A DNA stretch of 64,000 nt from Paenibacillus chondroitinus NBRC 15376 (GCF_004000765.1 NZ_BILW01000004.1:1-64000); one strand, 5' to 3'. Positions 42,897 through 51,742 are shown, counted from the first letter of the stretch. Program-made: numbers and translations. The notes: a model not told the origin generated them from the sequence alone.

Positions 42897-42924
42897 TCAT
42901 ATTTCTATCGAAAGTACATATATT
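42897..42924 (+). promoter_or_regulatory. Candidate sigma-E promoter for spoIVA
   Basis: TCATATT (42897-42903) agrees fully with the sigma-E -35 consensus KMATATT, and CATATATT (42917-42924), 13 bases later, is one mismatch from the -10 consensus CATACAHT. spoIVA is sigma-E dependent in B. subtilis, which fits. Confidence 0.55.
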
Positions 42925-43008
42925 TCTTACTAGTCCAAATGAATGTACGAGTAGTCAATTGTTAACGTCTCAAAGTCAGTTGACGACCAAACTGTAGGAG
43001 GGATTCTC

Positions 43009-44487
43009 TTGGAGAAAGTGGATATCTTTAAGGACATTGCAGAACGAACGGGAGGGGACATTTACCTGGGGGTTGTTGGAGCAGTCCGTACAGGCAAATC
43101 AACCTTTATTAAGCGTTTTGTGGAATCTGTAGTGCTTCCGAACATTCAAAGCGAAGCGGATAGGATCCGGGCTACCGATGAACTCCCGCAGAGCGCTGCT
43201 GGCCGCACGATTATGACAACGGAGCCAAAGTTCGTGCCGAATACGGCGGTCCAAATTTCTGTGGCCGAAGGGCTGAATGTGAATGTGCGCCTTGTTGATT
43301 GTGTGGGTTATGCGGTTGATGGCGCCAAAGGCTATGAAGACGAAAACGGTCCGCGCATGATTAATACGCCATGGTTCGATGAACCGATTCCATTCCAGGA
43401 AGCGGCTGAAATCGGAACTCGCAAAGTGATTCAGGAGCATTCAACACTAGGCGTTGTGGTGACAACCGATGGCACGATCTCGGATATCCCACGGTCATCC
43501 TATGTGCTGGCGGAAGAAAGAGTGATTAATGAACTGAAGGAAGTGGGCAAACCTTTCATCGTCATTATCAACTCTCAGAAGCCAAACAGCGAACCGGCGC
43601 TTGAGCTGCGCAGCGAGCTGCAAAGCCGCTATGATGTGCCAGTAGTGACAATGAGCGTGGCAAGTGCAGGAGAAGAAGAGATGGTTTCTGTCCTGCGTGA
43701 AGTGCTCTATGAGTTCCCTGTTCATGAAGTGAATGTGAATTTGCCAAGCTGGGTCATGGTTCTAGACGAGAATCATTGGCTGCGTACTCAATTCGAAAAC
43801 TCCGTACGTGATACGGTTCAAGATATTAGACGCTTGCGCGACGTGGATCGTGTCGTCAGCCAGTTTGCTGAATACGAGTTTATCGACAAAGCGGCACTCG
43901 CTGGGCTTAATATGGGTCAGGGTGTGGCCGAGATTGATCTCTTTGCGCCGGATGAACTCTATGATCGCATCCTGGTGGAAGTGGTCGGTGTTGAAATTCG
44001 CGGCAAAGATCACCTTCTGCAGTTGATGCAGGACTTCACGCACGCCAAACGAGAGTATGATCAATTCGCAGAGGCGCTGGAAATGGTCAAAACAACCGGT
44101 TACGGCATTGCGCCTCCAACGCTCGCAGAGATGGCGCTGGATGAGCCGGAATTGATCCGTCAAGGCTCTAGATTCGGTGTCCGTTTACGGGCAACCGCTC
44201 CGTCGATTCATATGATTCGGGTGGATGTCGAGTCTGAATTCTCTCCGATTATTGGAACCGAGAAGCAAAGTGAAGAGCTAGTTCGCTATTTGATGCAGGA
44301 TTTTGAAGATAATCCGCTCAAAATTTGGGAATCCGATATTTTCGGAAGATCCTTGCATTCCATTGTGCGTGAAGGCATTCAAGGGAAACTTGCGCAAATG
44401 CCGGACAATGCGCGTTACAAACTGCAAGAAACACTTGGCCGTATTATCAACGAGGGATCTGGCGGTTTAATTGCCATAATTTTGTAA
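43009..44487 (+). CDS. spoIVA: Stage IV sporulation protein A
   Basis: SpoIVA is the ATPase that polymerises on the forespore surface and forms the basement layer of the spore coat. The Walker A motif GAVRTGKST lies at residues 24-32, the ATPase core continues with LVDCVGYAVDGAKGYEDENG, and the C-terminal coat-assembly part includes the LAQMPDNARYKLQETLGRI tail. The start is a TTG at 43009 behind AGGAGGG. Length is 492 residues, as in Bacillus. It is a monocistronic gene with its own candidate sigma-E promoter and a strong terminator. Confidence 0.96.
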   Translation: MEKVDIFKDIAERTGGDIYLGVVGAVRTGKSTFIKRFVESVVLPNIQSEADRIRATDELPQSAAGRTIMTTEPKFVPNTAVQISVAEGLNVNVRLVDCVGYAVDGAKGYEDENGPRMINTPWFDEPIPFQEAAEIGTRKVIQEHSTLGVVVTTDGTISDIPRSSYVLAEERVINELKEVGKPFIVIINSQKPNSEPALELRSELQSRYDVPVVTMSVASAGEEEMVSVLREVLYEFPVHEVNVNLPSWVMVLDENHWLRTQFENSVRDTVQDIRRLRDVDRVVSQFAEYEFIDKAALAGLNMGQGVAEIDLFAPDELYDRILVEVVGVEIRGKDHLLQLMQDFTHAKREYDQFAEALEMVKTTGYGIAPPTLAEMALDEPELIRQGSRFGVRLRATAPSIHMIRVDVESEFSPIIGTEKQSEELVRYLMQDFEDNPLKIWESDIFGRSLHSIVREGIQGKLAQMPDNARYKLQETLGRIINEGSGGLIAIIL

Positions 44488-44494
44488 GAAAGTA

Positions 44495-44527
44495 GACAAA
44501 AAAACACTCGTGAGAGTGTTTTTTGTC
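44495..44527. terminator. Terminator after spoIVA
   Basis: GACAAAAAAACACTC and GAGTGTTTTTTGTC form a long hairpin with a GTGA loop; the T-rich right arm is part of the stem. Confidence 0.85.
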
Positions 44528-44568
44528 GTTTTATAGCAAAAATACCCACATAAAATGGAAAACGATAC

Positions 44569-44597
44569 TTGAAATTGATGTCGTAGTATATTACTAT
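44569..44597 (+). promoter_or_regulatory. Promoter of the HU gene
   Basis: TTGAAA (44569-44574), a 17-base spacer and TACTAT (44592-44597) form a sigma-A-like promoter about 135 bases upstream of the HU gene. Confidence 0.55.
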
Positions 44598-44734
44598 GAA
44601 TTTATTCGTCTGCTTTCGATGTTCATTTTTACTAAGAAAATCAACGGTTTTTCACGGATTCATGTATATTTTCTGACGAAACGGTGAAAACAGGAAGTAA
44701 CGGAAGTAAGAAATCTTGGGGGGAGGTGAATGGC

Positions 44735-45013
44735 ATGAATAAATCTGAATTGATTAACAAGGTTGCTGAAACCTCTGAGCTTTCCAAGAAAGATGCAACG
44801 AAAGCAGTTGATGCTGTTTTTGAAGCAATTTCCGAAGCGCTGCAAGGCGGGGATAAAGTACAATTGGTTGGGTTTGGTAACTTTGAAGTTCGTGAACGTT
44901 CCGCTCGTAAAGGACGTAATCCACAGACTGGTGATGAAATCGAAATCCCAGCAAGCAAAATTCCAGCTTTCAAACCGGGCAAATCGTTGAGAGACCTATG
45001 CACGAATCAATAA
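44735..45013 (+). CDS. hbs: DNA-binding protein HU
   Basis: HU is the small histone-like nucleoid protein. The N-terminus ([21 protein letters not shown]) and the DNA-binding arm ([21 protein letters not shown], then [18 protein letters not shown]) are typical. Length is 92 residues. The ATG at 44735 follows GGGGGAGGTG; the frame is open upstream but without homology. The C-terminal tail RDLCTNQ differs from the usual basic ending and includes a cysteine. It follows spoIVA as in B. subtilis and is the last syntenic gene before the accessory region. Confidence 0.93.
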   Translation: MNKSELINKVAETSELSKKDATKAVDAVFEAISEALQGGDKVQLVGFGNFEVRERSARKGRNPQTGDEIEIPASKIPAFKPGKSLRDLCTNQ

Positions 45014-45083
45014 AAAAATCAGTATTTTCAAGGGTTTGTAGATACATTTAATCGTTCTTTATTACAGTGGGACTTCAATGCAT

Positions 45084-45129
45084 AAAAGAGTGACGGGTTT
45101 TTTAAAGGCCGTAGTTACTCTTTTTGTTT
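45084..45129 (+). terminator. Terminator after the HU gene
   Basis: AAAAGAGTGAC and GTTACTCTTTT with inner GGCC pairing form a stem followed by a T-tract. The rest of the gap 45014-45420 shows only this and the minus-strand terminator at 45369-45408. Confidence 0.7.
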
Positions 45130-45368
45130 TATTCAATAAAAAATATTTATCGTTTTTTATATCGTCTGTGACCGTTTTTAAGCTGTTAATACAAGCAAAC
45201 GTCCATTTCCTCGGCTATTTTCCATGAAAGCCGCAGAACGGCTCCTGCGAGCTCTAATCGTGATGCTGGATTGAAGCGAAGGGCGTAGGACTTAGGTGAG
45301 ACTCATACATAATGTAAAATACATGTTTGAAGAGTAATTAAGGTCGATGGATTAATATCTAGGGTTAT

Positions 45369-45408
45369 AAAAAGAGCCCTCACACACCTTTGTTGTGGTT
45401 GTGAGGGC
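45369..45408 (-). terminator. Terminator of the DGQHR operon
   Basis: On the minus strand GCCCTCACA and TGTGAGGGC form a perfect 9-bp stem followed by TCTTTTT, 13 bases after the DGQHR gene stop. Confidence 0.85.
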
Positions 45409-45420
45409 AATACCAGACTT

Positions 45421-46419
45421 TTATTTTCCAAGCAATTGTTCTTGAAGTTCAACAGAAAGTGTTTTAGAACCGTTCATTCCCTTGAGATATTTTAATGGTC
45501 CTTCTGAGGACCAATCCATTTGAGATAGCTTTTTAACAGATTTGTGTATGCGATTATAATCGAATTGTCGTTTTATATCATTGGTGCAGCTTGCCAGAAG
45601 TTCTGAACCGGCAATAGATAAGGCATCCAGACAAACAATATGTGTTAGACGGTAGTTGCTGTAGTCTAACCATTCATGAGTGAAGGTTTCTTTGAGTGAG
45701 TTGTAAAAAGTTAGAGCCATTAACAACTTTTCTTCTTTTGAGAATATTTCAATTTTAGAATCGCGAATAAGAAGATGCAGCATACGGTATAAATTCTGAA
45801 GTGTTATATGTCTTTCTTTGCTCCTTTTTCCGATAATACTTCCAATATGATAAAACGGGCTTTCGGGACGCACTAACAGCTCTGTAGCCATCCAACATAA
45901 ATCATCTGAATCACGACGTAAAAACTTACTCAATGAAGTACCGATTCCTTTAGCTTTAGTGTTAATGGTGTCAAATAAGTGAATTTCTTCATCTTCATCT
46001 AGGCAATGAAATGCTAAGAAGGGAACATTGATATCTGAATTGGTTTCTTGAATATATCGTTTGATGCCCCCTAAACGATGCTGACCATCCATCAATGAAG
46101 CCTTACCTTTGCAGATTAATCGTCCAAAAGCAGGTCGAAGTTTATCGTAACATGAAAATTCCCATTTGGATGCTGCGTTAAGAAGAATTGGTGTAAATAG
46201 AGCATCCTCACCTTTGGATAAATAAATAGCGAAGTCGTTGCAGCGTTTCTGATCTACAGGTCTTTGGTATCCTTTTCCGGAGGGATCGTCGAATGGCTTT
46301 ACATAAGTTAAATTTAAAGCAATAGCAGCGGGAACATGGCTCTGATATGCTACCTTGCCGCGCATTTTACATTGAACTACGTTTTCAATCACGATTTGGC
46401 TTGGAAGTATGTTACTCAT
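45421..46419 (-). CDS. DGQHR-domain protein (DndB-like)
   Basis: A 332-residue protein containing the sequence SLMDGQHRLGGI (near residue 112), the hallmark of the DGQHR/DndB family, preceded by GYQRPVDQKRCNDFAIYL (near 50) and followed by FDTINTKAKGI (near 151). All of these are typical of the family's ParB-like fold. DndB represses or tunes dnd genes in DNA phosphorothioation, and related proteins occur in 7-deazaguanine DNA-modification clusters. No dndCDE or dpd gene is visible, so this is an orphan member. The ATG at 46419 has GGAG about 13 bases upstream. It is the last gene of a three-gene minus-strand operon opposite an Xre regulator. A host role in defence is possible but unproven. 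Confidence 0.78.
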   Translation of the reverse strand: MSNILPSQIVIENVVQCKMRGKVAYQSHVPAAIALNLTYVKPFDDPSGKGYQRPVDQKRCNDFAIYLSKGEDALFTPILLNAASKWEFSCYDKLRPAFGRLICKGKASLMDGQHRLGGIKRYIQETNSDINVPFLAFHCLDEDEEIHLFDTINTKAKGIGTSLSKFLRRDSDDLCWMATELLVRPESPFYHIGSIIGKRSKERHITLQNLYRMLHLLIRDSKIEIFSKEEKLLMALTFYNSLKETFTHEWLDYSNYRLTHIVCLDALSIAGSELLASCTNDIKRQFDYNRIHKSVKKLSQMDWSSEGPLKYLKGMNGSKTLSVELQEQLLGK

Positions 46420-46451
46420 GGAGTAGTTATCGCTCCTGGACTAAGTGTTAT

Positions 46452-46934
46452 TTATAGATTTTTAAGTACGGATGAAGCTTGTGGGAATGGGCGAATTATT
46501 AAATCAAGTTTGATGATTTGATCCATATCTTCAAATTCGGTCACGAGTCCCAAATCAATAAACAGCTGGATAGCCTCGGACATTGTACTGGGATAGCTTA
46601 ACCCATTTTTTTCTAAGCGGTTTCTAATGTTAAGCTCTCTTGCGTAAAATAATTGGTACTGTCCTTCCTCTTTTTTTGTTGCAAAGTCATTCCTAATTAG
46701 ATCAAAATCCCATAAAGTGTGATTTACTTTCTGATGAATTAAGTATTCGATAGTTTGTTGTTTTGTGAAGTCTGATGCAACACAATAACTGATTTTAGGC
46801 AATGAAGTAAGATTTACAAGAGGAAGCCAACCAGCCCAACCGTACTCATAAAAGTTTTTTGGTAAAATATATTGTCCTTCAGGTATTAAGTTAAGCATGG
46901 AAAGAAGCCTGACAGTAATTTTTCCAAGGTTCAT
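46452..46934 (-). CDS. Unrecognised protein of the DGQHR operon
   Basis: I do not recognise this gene. It encodes about 160 residues of mixed alpha/beta type with no membrane helix (GWAGWLPLVNLTSLPKISY; GLVTEFEDMDQIIKLDLII). The frame is open to a TTG at 46964, but the ATG at 46934 is preceded, at a rather long 14 bases, by GGGGAGG. It overlaps or abuts the preceding gene and is 32 bases upstream of the DGQHR gene. AT-rich codon use fits the rest of the module. Confidence 0.6.
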   Translation of the reverse strand: MNLGKITVRLLSMLNLIPEGQYILPKNFYEYGWAGWLPLVNLTSLPKISYCVASDFTKQQTIEYLIHQKVNHTLWDFDLIRNDFATKKEEGQYQLFYARELNIRNRLEKNGLSYPSTMSEAIQLFIDLGLVTEFEDMDQIIKLDLIIRPFPQASSVLKNL

Positions 46935-46956
46935 ACCAAAATTAATTACCTCCCCA

Positions 46957-47364
46957 CTACACAAATATGATATTGTCAGCCCCAGTCTGCATGATGTAGG
47001 GCAAAATGTTAATTGGCTGATTATTATTGCTTATCTTAAATTTGGTTTGTGACGAAAGACTGGATTCAAAATGATTGTAACTAAATCCCACTACCCTATA
47101 AGTTTTTGGAGGGCCTGATTCAAATGTTATTTCTTGAATATTTGCTAATAATTCCTCAATTCTAGAGCTTTCTTCGCTTGATATAGATTGCAGGGACATT
47201 TTATCTTCGAAGCAATGGACTCTGAAACAAAACAATGACTCATTCCTAGAAATCAAAATGAATTGATCGGAATCATTTAACAGCAGTTTATAAAATTTGT
47301 AGATAAATTGTTCATTGTCAATATTAAGAAGTACTAAGCTCTGGATGTTATTACATATTTGCAA
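46957..47364 (-). CDS. Unrecognised first gene of the DGQHR operon
   Basis: I do not recognise this gene. It encodes 135 residues, soluble, with cysteines at positions 4, 46 and 51 and no obvious motif. The start is a TTG at 47364, six bases behind GAGGTGA (47377-47371). It is the promoter-proximal gene of the minus-strand operon, expressed from a promoter with a dyad over its -10 region, directly facing the Xre regulator gene. Confidence 0.6.
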   Translation of the reverse strand: MQICNNIQSLVLLNIDNEQFIYKFYKLLLNDSDQFILISRNESLFCFRVHCFEDKMSLQSISSEESSRIEELLANIQEITFESGPPKTYRVVGFSYNHFESSLSSQTKFKISNNNQPINILPYIMQTGADNIIFV

Positions 47365-47387
47365 AAATAGTCACCTCGCTTAAAAAA

Positions 47388-47427
47388 GTTATACATTCAA
47401 TATAACACTAAAAAGTTTTAAAAACAA
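47388..47427 (-). promoter_or_regulatory. Promoter with dyad operator for the DGQHR operon
   Basis: On the minus strand TTGTTT (47427-47422), a 17-base spacer and TATATT (47404-47399) form a promoter. An inverted repeat GTTATA-N7-TATAAC (47388-47406) covers the -10, and another TATAAC occurs at 47436-47441. The likely binder is the adjacent Xre protein. Confidence 0.5.
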
Positions 47428-47485
47428 TTTCATAATATAACTAATAAGTGATAATGATAATTAATATACAAATTGGGTGGTCAAA

Positions 47486-47863
47486 ATGTCAAACATTCCA
47501 AATTTGAGGGTTGTAATTGGTGAAAAGATAAGGGATTATCGGAAAACTAAAGGCCTGACTCAAACTGAATTAGGGAATCTAGCCAACATGAAGCAAACCT
47601 ACTTAGGTGATGTAGAAAGAGGGACTAGAAATATTTCTTTAGAGTCGCTTGAGAAAATAATGGAAGCTTTGGAAATCGAACCAAGCGACCTGTTTGACTT
47701 TAGATTAGTCAACGTTGAAAGAGGGACTGATACCGCGCTTCTTTCTGCACTTCAGACGCATTATGATTTTTTGAAAACAAGGGATGTTGAAGATGTCCAG
47801 ATGATTCATCGGATTGCAAGAGATGTTTTAGAGAGTATGGACAAGAAGCTTCCCAATAAGTAG
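47486..47863 (+). CDS. Xre-family transcriptional regulator
   Basis: A 125-residue protein with an N-terminal helix-turn-helix of the Xre/Cro type (IRDYRKTKGLTQTELGNLANMKQTYLGDVERGTRNIS, residues 15-50) and a C-terminal helical part without catalytic motifs. A GTG at 47477 opens the frame, but the ATG at 47486 sits behind GGGTGG and is preferred. It is divergent from the three-gene DGQHR operon with a 110-base AT-rich intergenic region containing TATAAC dyads, so it is probably the local regulator. Confidence 0.85.
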   Translation: MSNIPNLRVVIGEKIRDYRKTKGLTQTELGNLANMKQTYLGDVERGTRNISLESLEKIMEALEIEPSDLFDFRLVNVERGTDTALLSALQTHYDFLKTRDVEDVQMIHRIARDVLESMDKKLPNK

Positions 47864-47929
47864 AACCATATTCCTTGTGAGTTAACATATGATATTATGT
47901 ATTCGTGATGCCAAGCAGTTGTTTGTCCT

Positions 47930-48138
47930 GTCTTAGGGCAGGCAGGGAGGGTTTAGCCCGTTTTCACGTTCCTTTGCTGCTATTTTGGTTGCAGCCAATG
48001 TGTTGGGAGCCTCAAATTTGTATTTCATTGGTCGGTACTTGGGACAATCCGTTATATTGCGATATAGAAGATATATTGGAATCACATTATAAAATTGATG
48101 CCGCCCAAAGCAAGTTTGGAAGATATGGCATACCTTAA
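47930..48138 (+). pseudogene. DedA-family membrane protein remnant
   Basis: Two frames together read like the middle of a DedA/SNARE-associated membrane protein: VAANVLGASNLYFIGRYLG in one frame (about 47986-48042) and, after a frame change near 48080, HYKIDAAQSKFGRYGIP (48088-48135). The N- and C-terminal parts and a start are missing. I see a decayed fragment rather than a gene. The 300 bases after it (48139-48444) hold nothing I can identify. Confidence 0.55.
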
Positions 48139-48444
48139 AACTCGATCTCTAAATTCGTAATTGCCATAAGAGTCTTTGTCCCCTATTTGGCCAGCTGCAA
48201 CCGAATGTCTTAAAATGTCTACCATATAACGCGATAAGTTCGGTTATTTATTTTTACGTGTTTACAAATAGTAATGATTTTTAAAATTATTGATTCTTAG
48301 TGTAAACGTAAGCGAGGAATTAAACCAAAGTAAACCTGTTAAAAATGAAATCTACTCGGTAAACTTGGTTTTTCGGGTAAACCGGGTAGACTGATATTAT
48401 AACTTGCTGGGAATTGTCGGTTTCGACAAAGGAAGGGCGGCATA

Positions 48445-49167
48445 GTGAGATCAATTATAATTTCTGATATTCATGGGTACCATCAAACCTTTAAAGCTCT
48501 TCTTAATCATGTTTCTTTTGATCCAGTTATTGATCAACTTGTATTATTAGGTGATTATGTAGACGGAGGCCCAGCTTCTTTAGAGGTTATAAGATTGGTT
48601 CAAAGTTTATTAGAATATCCAAATGTTCACGCATTAAGTGGCAATCATGATGAATTGCTCCTGAGATGGCTTGATGAAGAGGAATACCCATTATTAAAGT
48701 ACACGAGCCCTCGGGTAGGCGGATTACAAACTATTCGATCATTTTGTTCATGGTACCAGTCTGATAAGAACAATGAAGAGGCACGACAATACATCAAAAG
48801 TCAATACGCAAATGAAATCAATTTTTTGCGTAGCATGCCAAGTTACTATGAAGATGATCATCATATCTTTGTTCATGCAGGCATAGATCCAAAGCAAAAA
48901 AATTGGAAATTTACATCATATAAAGATTATCGTTGGATTCGTGGTCGCTTCTATAAGCATGACGGGACACTTCCAGTTGGGAAACGGATAGTATTCGGCC
49001 ACGTATCCTGTATGCGCTTGCATAAAGATGAAGCGAACTGTAGACCTTGGTTTGGACAACAAATAATTGGGATTGATGGGGGTATTAAGCTTGGCAAATG
49101 TCTCAATGCCCTCATTTTTGAAAATGACGAGTATACTTCAGTAAGTATGGAAAGTAGGGATCATTAA
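48445..49167 (+). CDS. Serine/threonine-type metallophosphatase
   Basis: A 240-residue calcineurin-like phosphoesterase. The metal-binding motifs are complete: SDIHG near residue 7, GDYVDGG near 36, SGNHDE near 66, FVHAG near 150 and GHVS near 192. It resembles the PrpE/bacteriophage PP-type protein phosphatases; diadenosine tetraphosphate is another possible substrate. The start is a GTG at 48445 behind GGAAGGGCGG. Genes on either side are decayed or unrelated. The next 377 bases (49168-49544) hold only a stop-interrupted reading frame and a weak hairpin. Confidence 0.85.
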   Translation: MRSIIISDIHGYHQTFKALLNHVSFDPVIDQLVLLGDYVDGGPASLEVIRLVQSLLEYPNVHALSGNHDELLLRWLDEEEYPLLKYTSPRVGGLQTIRSFCSWYQSDKNNEEARQYIKSQYANEINFLRSMPSYYEDDHHIFVHAGIDPKQKNWKFTSYKDYRWIRGRFYKHDGTLPVGKRIVFGHVSCMRLHKDEANCRPWFGQQIIGIDGGIKLGKCLNALIFENDEYTSVSMESRDH

Positions 49168-49544
49168 GCCCAGGCCTATTTAGAGGTAGAAGTGAACTTG
49201 TTGTGGCTCATTCAAGTATGCCCAAGGTGTTATTTTTGAGCCACCAACAATTAGGCTATTTTGAACAAGCAAAGGATGTTTTCTTTCGCTATTATAGGGA
49301 TATGATTTGCTAGTTTGGATTAGAGCAGAGGGTCAATGAGTTCGAACATGTGGTGAAGCGTAAATATGACCCAGGTAAAACTAGCGCACGACTAAGATGA
49401 ATCATGTCTAAAATCGCAAATTATATTAGAAAACATCATCACGAGAAATAAGATAATCCCGCATGCATGTAACAAGCAGCCGCACGGGGGAGAACCCGAA
49501 GCGACTGCCTGCCGGTTAGATTAATTGTTAATGTAGCTTTTTCA

Positions 49545-51125
49545 TTATTCAGGTTTATTTCCCACGGTCGGATCTGCAACAAAGTCGGACTTGAAGTCTG
49601 TATATTTCAGTTCTGTTACCATACCGGCAGAAGCATGATGCAGATCATGACAATGGAACATCCAGTTGCCAGGATTGTCTGCTTCGAAGGCTACCACATA
49701 TTCCTCACCTGGCTTTAAGTTTAAAGTGTCTTTGAAGATAGGGGAGCCTTGAACCGGCTCTCCATTTTTACTTAGCACCTGAAAGAAATGTCCATGCAAA
49801 TGCATTGGATGATCTTCCATTTTGGAATTATTCACAATGCGCACTTTAACCGTATCTCCTTTTTTTACGATCAGGACATCTGTATCTGGAAAAGTCTTGT
49901 TGTTGATCGTATAGACCATATTCCCATTTTTCATTTCTGTGTTCAAGTTCATCGTATATTCCAACGAATACTTTTGATCTAACGTGAATGTTTTTTTACC
50001 AGACTGCCCGTAATTAGTTAAATCTATAGCAGGGAGTTTCTCAGAAGCGTTGGATTTATCCGAATTAGCTGGAGCACCTTCGTAAGCGATGATTGCTCTC
50101 ATTCCCGACGCAGCTTTGTTATCGCTATGATCTTCGATTAGCCATTGGCCGGGGTTATTAGCTGTAAATTCAATATCGTAACGTTCACCCGGAGCGATAT
50201 TTATTATATTGTCTTTCAAAACACCTGGGTTGCTTATAGGTTGCCCATCTGTTGCAATGCTCTTGAATTCATGTCCGTGTAAATGAATTTGATGAGATAA
50301 GTAGCCTGCATTTATCAATCGGATTCGTACCTTTTCTCCTTGCTTAACAGGGAGTTGGTCCACAATCGAGCCTGACTTACCATTAATGCTAAACAAATCG
50401 TACATGCTCATATCGTCCCCCATGGACATGGAACTCATCTTATTGTCCATAGTTGAAGAACTATCGCTATTCATTTTCATTCCGCTATGATCCATTCCAG
50501 GCATATTCATCTCCGACATTCCCTTGCCTGAGCTTACCCACTCATCAAGCATAAGGGTATAGTCACGATCTACCTTCTCCTCATTGTTCCCTTCAACAAT
50601 GAATGACCCATACAATCCACGATCCAACTGATTGACGCTATCTTGGTGAGAGTGGTACCAATAGGTGCCTGGGACATCAGTTTTAAATTCATACGTATAC
50701 GACTGACCAGGCTGAACAGCGTTCTGCGTTACTCCCGGAATACCATCCTCACTGTTTGGCACAGGAACACCATGCCAATGAATTGTAACAGGCTCTGGTA
50801 ACTCGTTCTTCAAATTGATTTTTACTGCATCTCCTTGTTTAACCCGAATTTGTGGCCCGGGAACTGAGTTGTTAAATGTCCAAACGGGCAAGGATTTGCC
50901 AGGAGCAATTTCTTGATTGCTTTGGGTAGCGACCAAATTAAATTCTTTACCTGTTAAGACAGCTGTCTTTTCTGTATGAGCATTCGTCGTTTCTGAGGAT
51001 TCGTTTGTTCCCCCCATATTCATTTTCGAATGTTCAATTCCACTTATTGAACCGGTACTTCCAGCTAAGACGACAGATAAAGCGCCGATTATAATTGTGC
51101 TTTTAAGCTTCCAGTCAATCCTCAT
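49545..51125 (-). CDS. Multicopper oxidase with Met-rich insert
   Basis: A 526-residue exported three-domain multicopper oxidase. It has an N-terminal signal peptide (about 1-29) and all four copper-binding motifs: HWHG near residue 118, WYHSH near 156, HPMHLHGHFF near 435 and FHCHDLHHASAGM near 490, which includes the T1 cysteine and the axial Met. A Met/His/Ser-rich stretch (about residues 205-245) resembles the copper-binding insert of CueO. Likely role: oxidation of Cu(I) or a phenolic/metal substrate outside the membrane. The ATG at 51125 follows AAAGGAAGGG. It is divergent from a DUF1259 gene. Confidence 0.92.
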   Translation of the reverse strand: MRIDWKLKSTIIIGALSVVLAGSTGSISGIEHSKMNMGGTNESSETTNAHTEKTAVLTGKEFNLVATQSNQEIAPGKSLPVWTFNNSVPGPQIRVKQGDAVKINLKNELPEPVTIHWHGVPVPNSEDGIPGVTQNAVQPGQSYTYEFKTDVPGTYWYHSHQDSVNQLDRGLYGSFIVEGNNEEKVDRDYTLMLDEWVSSGKGMSEMNMPGMDHSGMKMNSDSSSTMDNKMSSMSMGDDMSMYDLFSINGKSGSIVDQLPVKQGEKVRIRLINAGYLSHQIHLHGHEFKSIATDGQPISNPGVLKDNIINIAPGERYDIEFTANNPGQWLIEDHSDNKAASGMRAIIAYEGAPANSDKSNASEKLPAIDLTNYGQSGKKTFTLDQKYSLEYTMNLNTEMKNGNMVYTINNKTFPDTDVLIVKKGDTVKVRIVNNSKMEDHPMHLHGHFFQVLSKNGEPVQGSPIFKDTLNLKPGEEYVVAFEADNPGNWMFHCHDLHHASAGMVTELKYTDFKSDFVADPTVGNKPE

Positions 51126-51291
51126 TATTTAACCCTTCCTTTCGATTTCTATATTCATCAGAACAGGATGATCAAATCATAACTGATACTTATGTAGAAC
51201 TTTTGAGGAGGAAAAGAAACTGTTACGTACACATATCTCAGTTAAGTAGGCATAAGCTGAAATGAAAAATAGACGAGGGGAAGAAGTCAAG

Positions 51292-51690
51292 ATGCAGGAT
51301 ATTGGGGCACTTTGTCAAGAATTCGCTCATATTTTGGGTGGAGAGCCGAACGTAAAACATGGCGTATGTATGGTGGAGAGAGATCGTCCCCACATTAAAA
51401 TAAGCATATTGGGGAGACCAAGTCATTCCGGGCTTGCTCTCCATTCCATGTGGTCATTCGAATCTATGGACTCTCTAGGCAGAACACTAAATCTAGGGGA
51501 AACTGCCCTCCTACAAGATGAAGCTAATCCTTTTATCTGGCATTTAGAAAGACATGGAATCATGTTGACTGCCCTGCATAACCACTGGTTGATGGATAAT
51601 CCTCATCTTGTCTATGCTCACTACGCTTCCGTTGAGGAACCCTTATCATTTGCGAGAAAAGTTGCGGAAGCCTTCAAGGTACTGAAATAG
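51292..51690 (+). CDS. DUF1259 domain protein
   Basis: A 132-residue protein with one copy of the domain known from LppY/LpqO-type proteins (DUF1259): VKHGVCMVERDRPHIKI, then MLTALHNHWLMDNPHLVYAHY. The histidines in the last segment may bind a metal. The frame opens at an ATG at 51262 without a ribosome-binding site; the ATG at 51292 follows GAGGGGAAG. It is divergent from the multicopper oxidase and followed by a terminator. Function unknown, with context pointing to metal handling. Confidence 0.8.
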   Translation: MQDIGALCQEFAHILGGEPNVKHGVCMVERDRPHIKISILGRPSHSGLALHSMWSFESMDSLGRTLNLGETALLQDEANPFIWHLERHGIMLTALHNHWLMDNPHLVYAHYASVEEPLSFARKVAEAFKVLK

Positions 51691-51708
51691 TACGCAAACG
51701 CAAATCGA

Positions 51709-51742
51709 AAACCGGAATCCTTTGTGAAAAGGACCGGTTATT
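51709..51742 (+). terminator. Terminator after the DUF1259 gene
   Basis: AACCGG-TCCTTT pairs with AAAGGA-CCGGTT around a short loop and is followed by ATTTTTATT. Confidence 0.75.

Noticed and set aside
49190..49385. Stop-interrupted reading frame after the metallophosphatase
   Set aside because: One in-frame stop, no start with a ribosome-binding site and no recognisable family; too little for a pseudogene call.
49485..49525. Terminator for the multicopper oxidase gene
   Set aside because: The GCAG..CTGC inverted repeat is imperfect and has no T-run on the minus strand.
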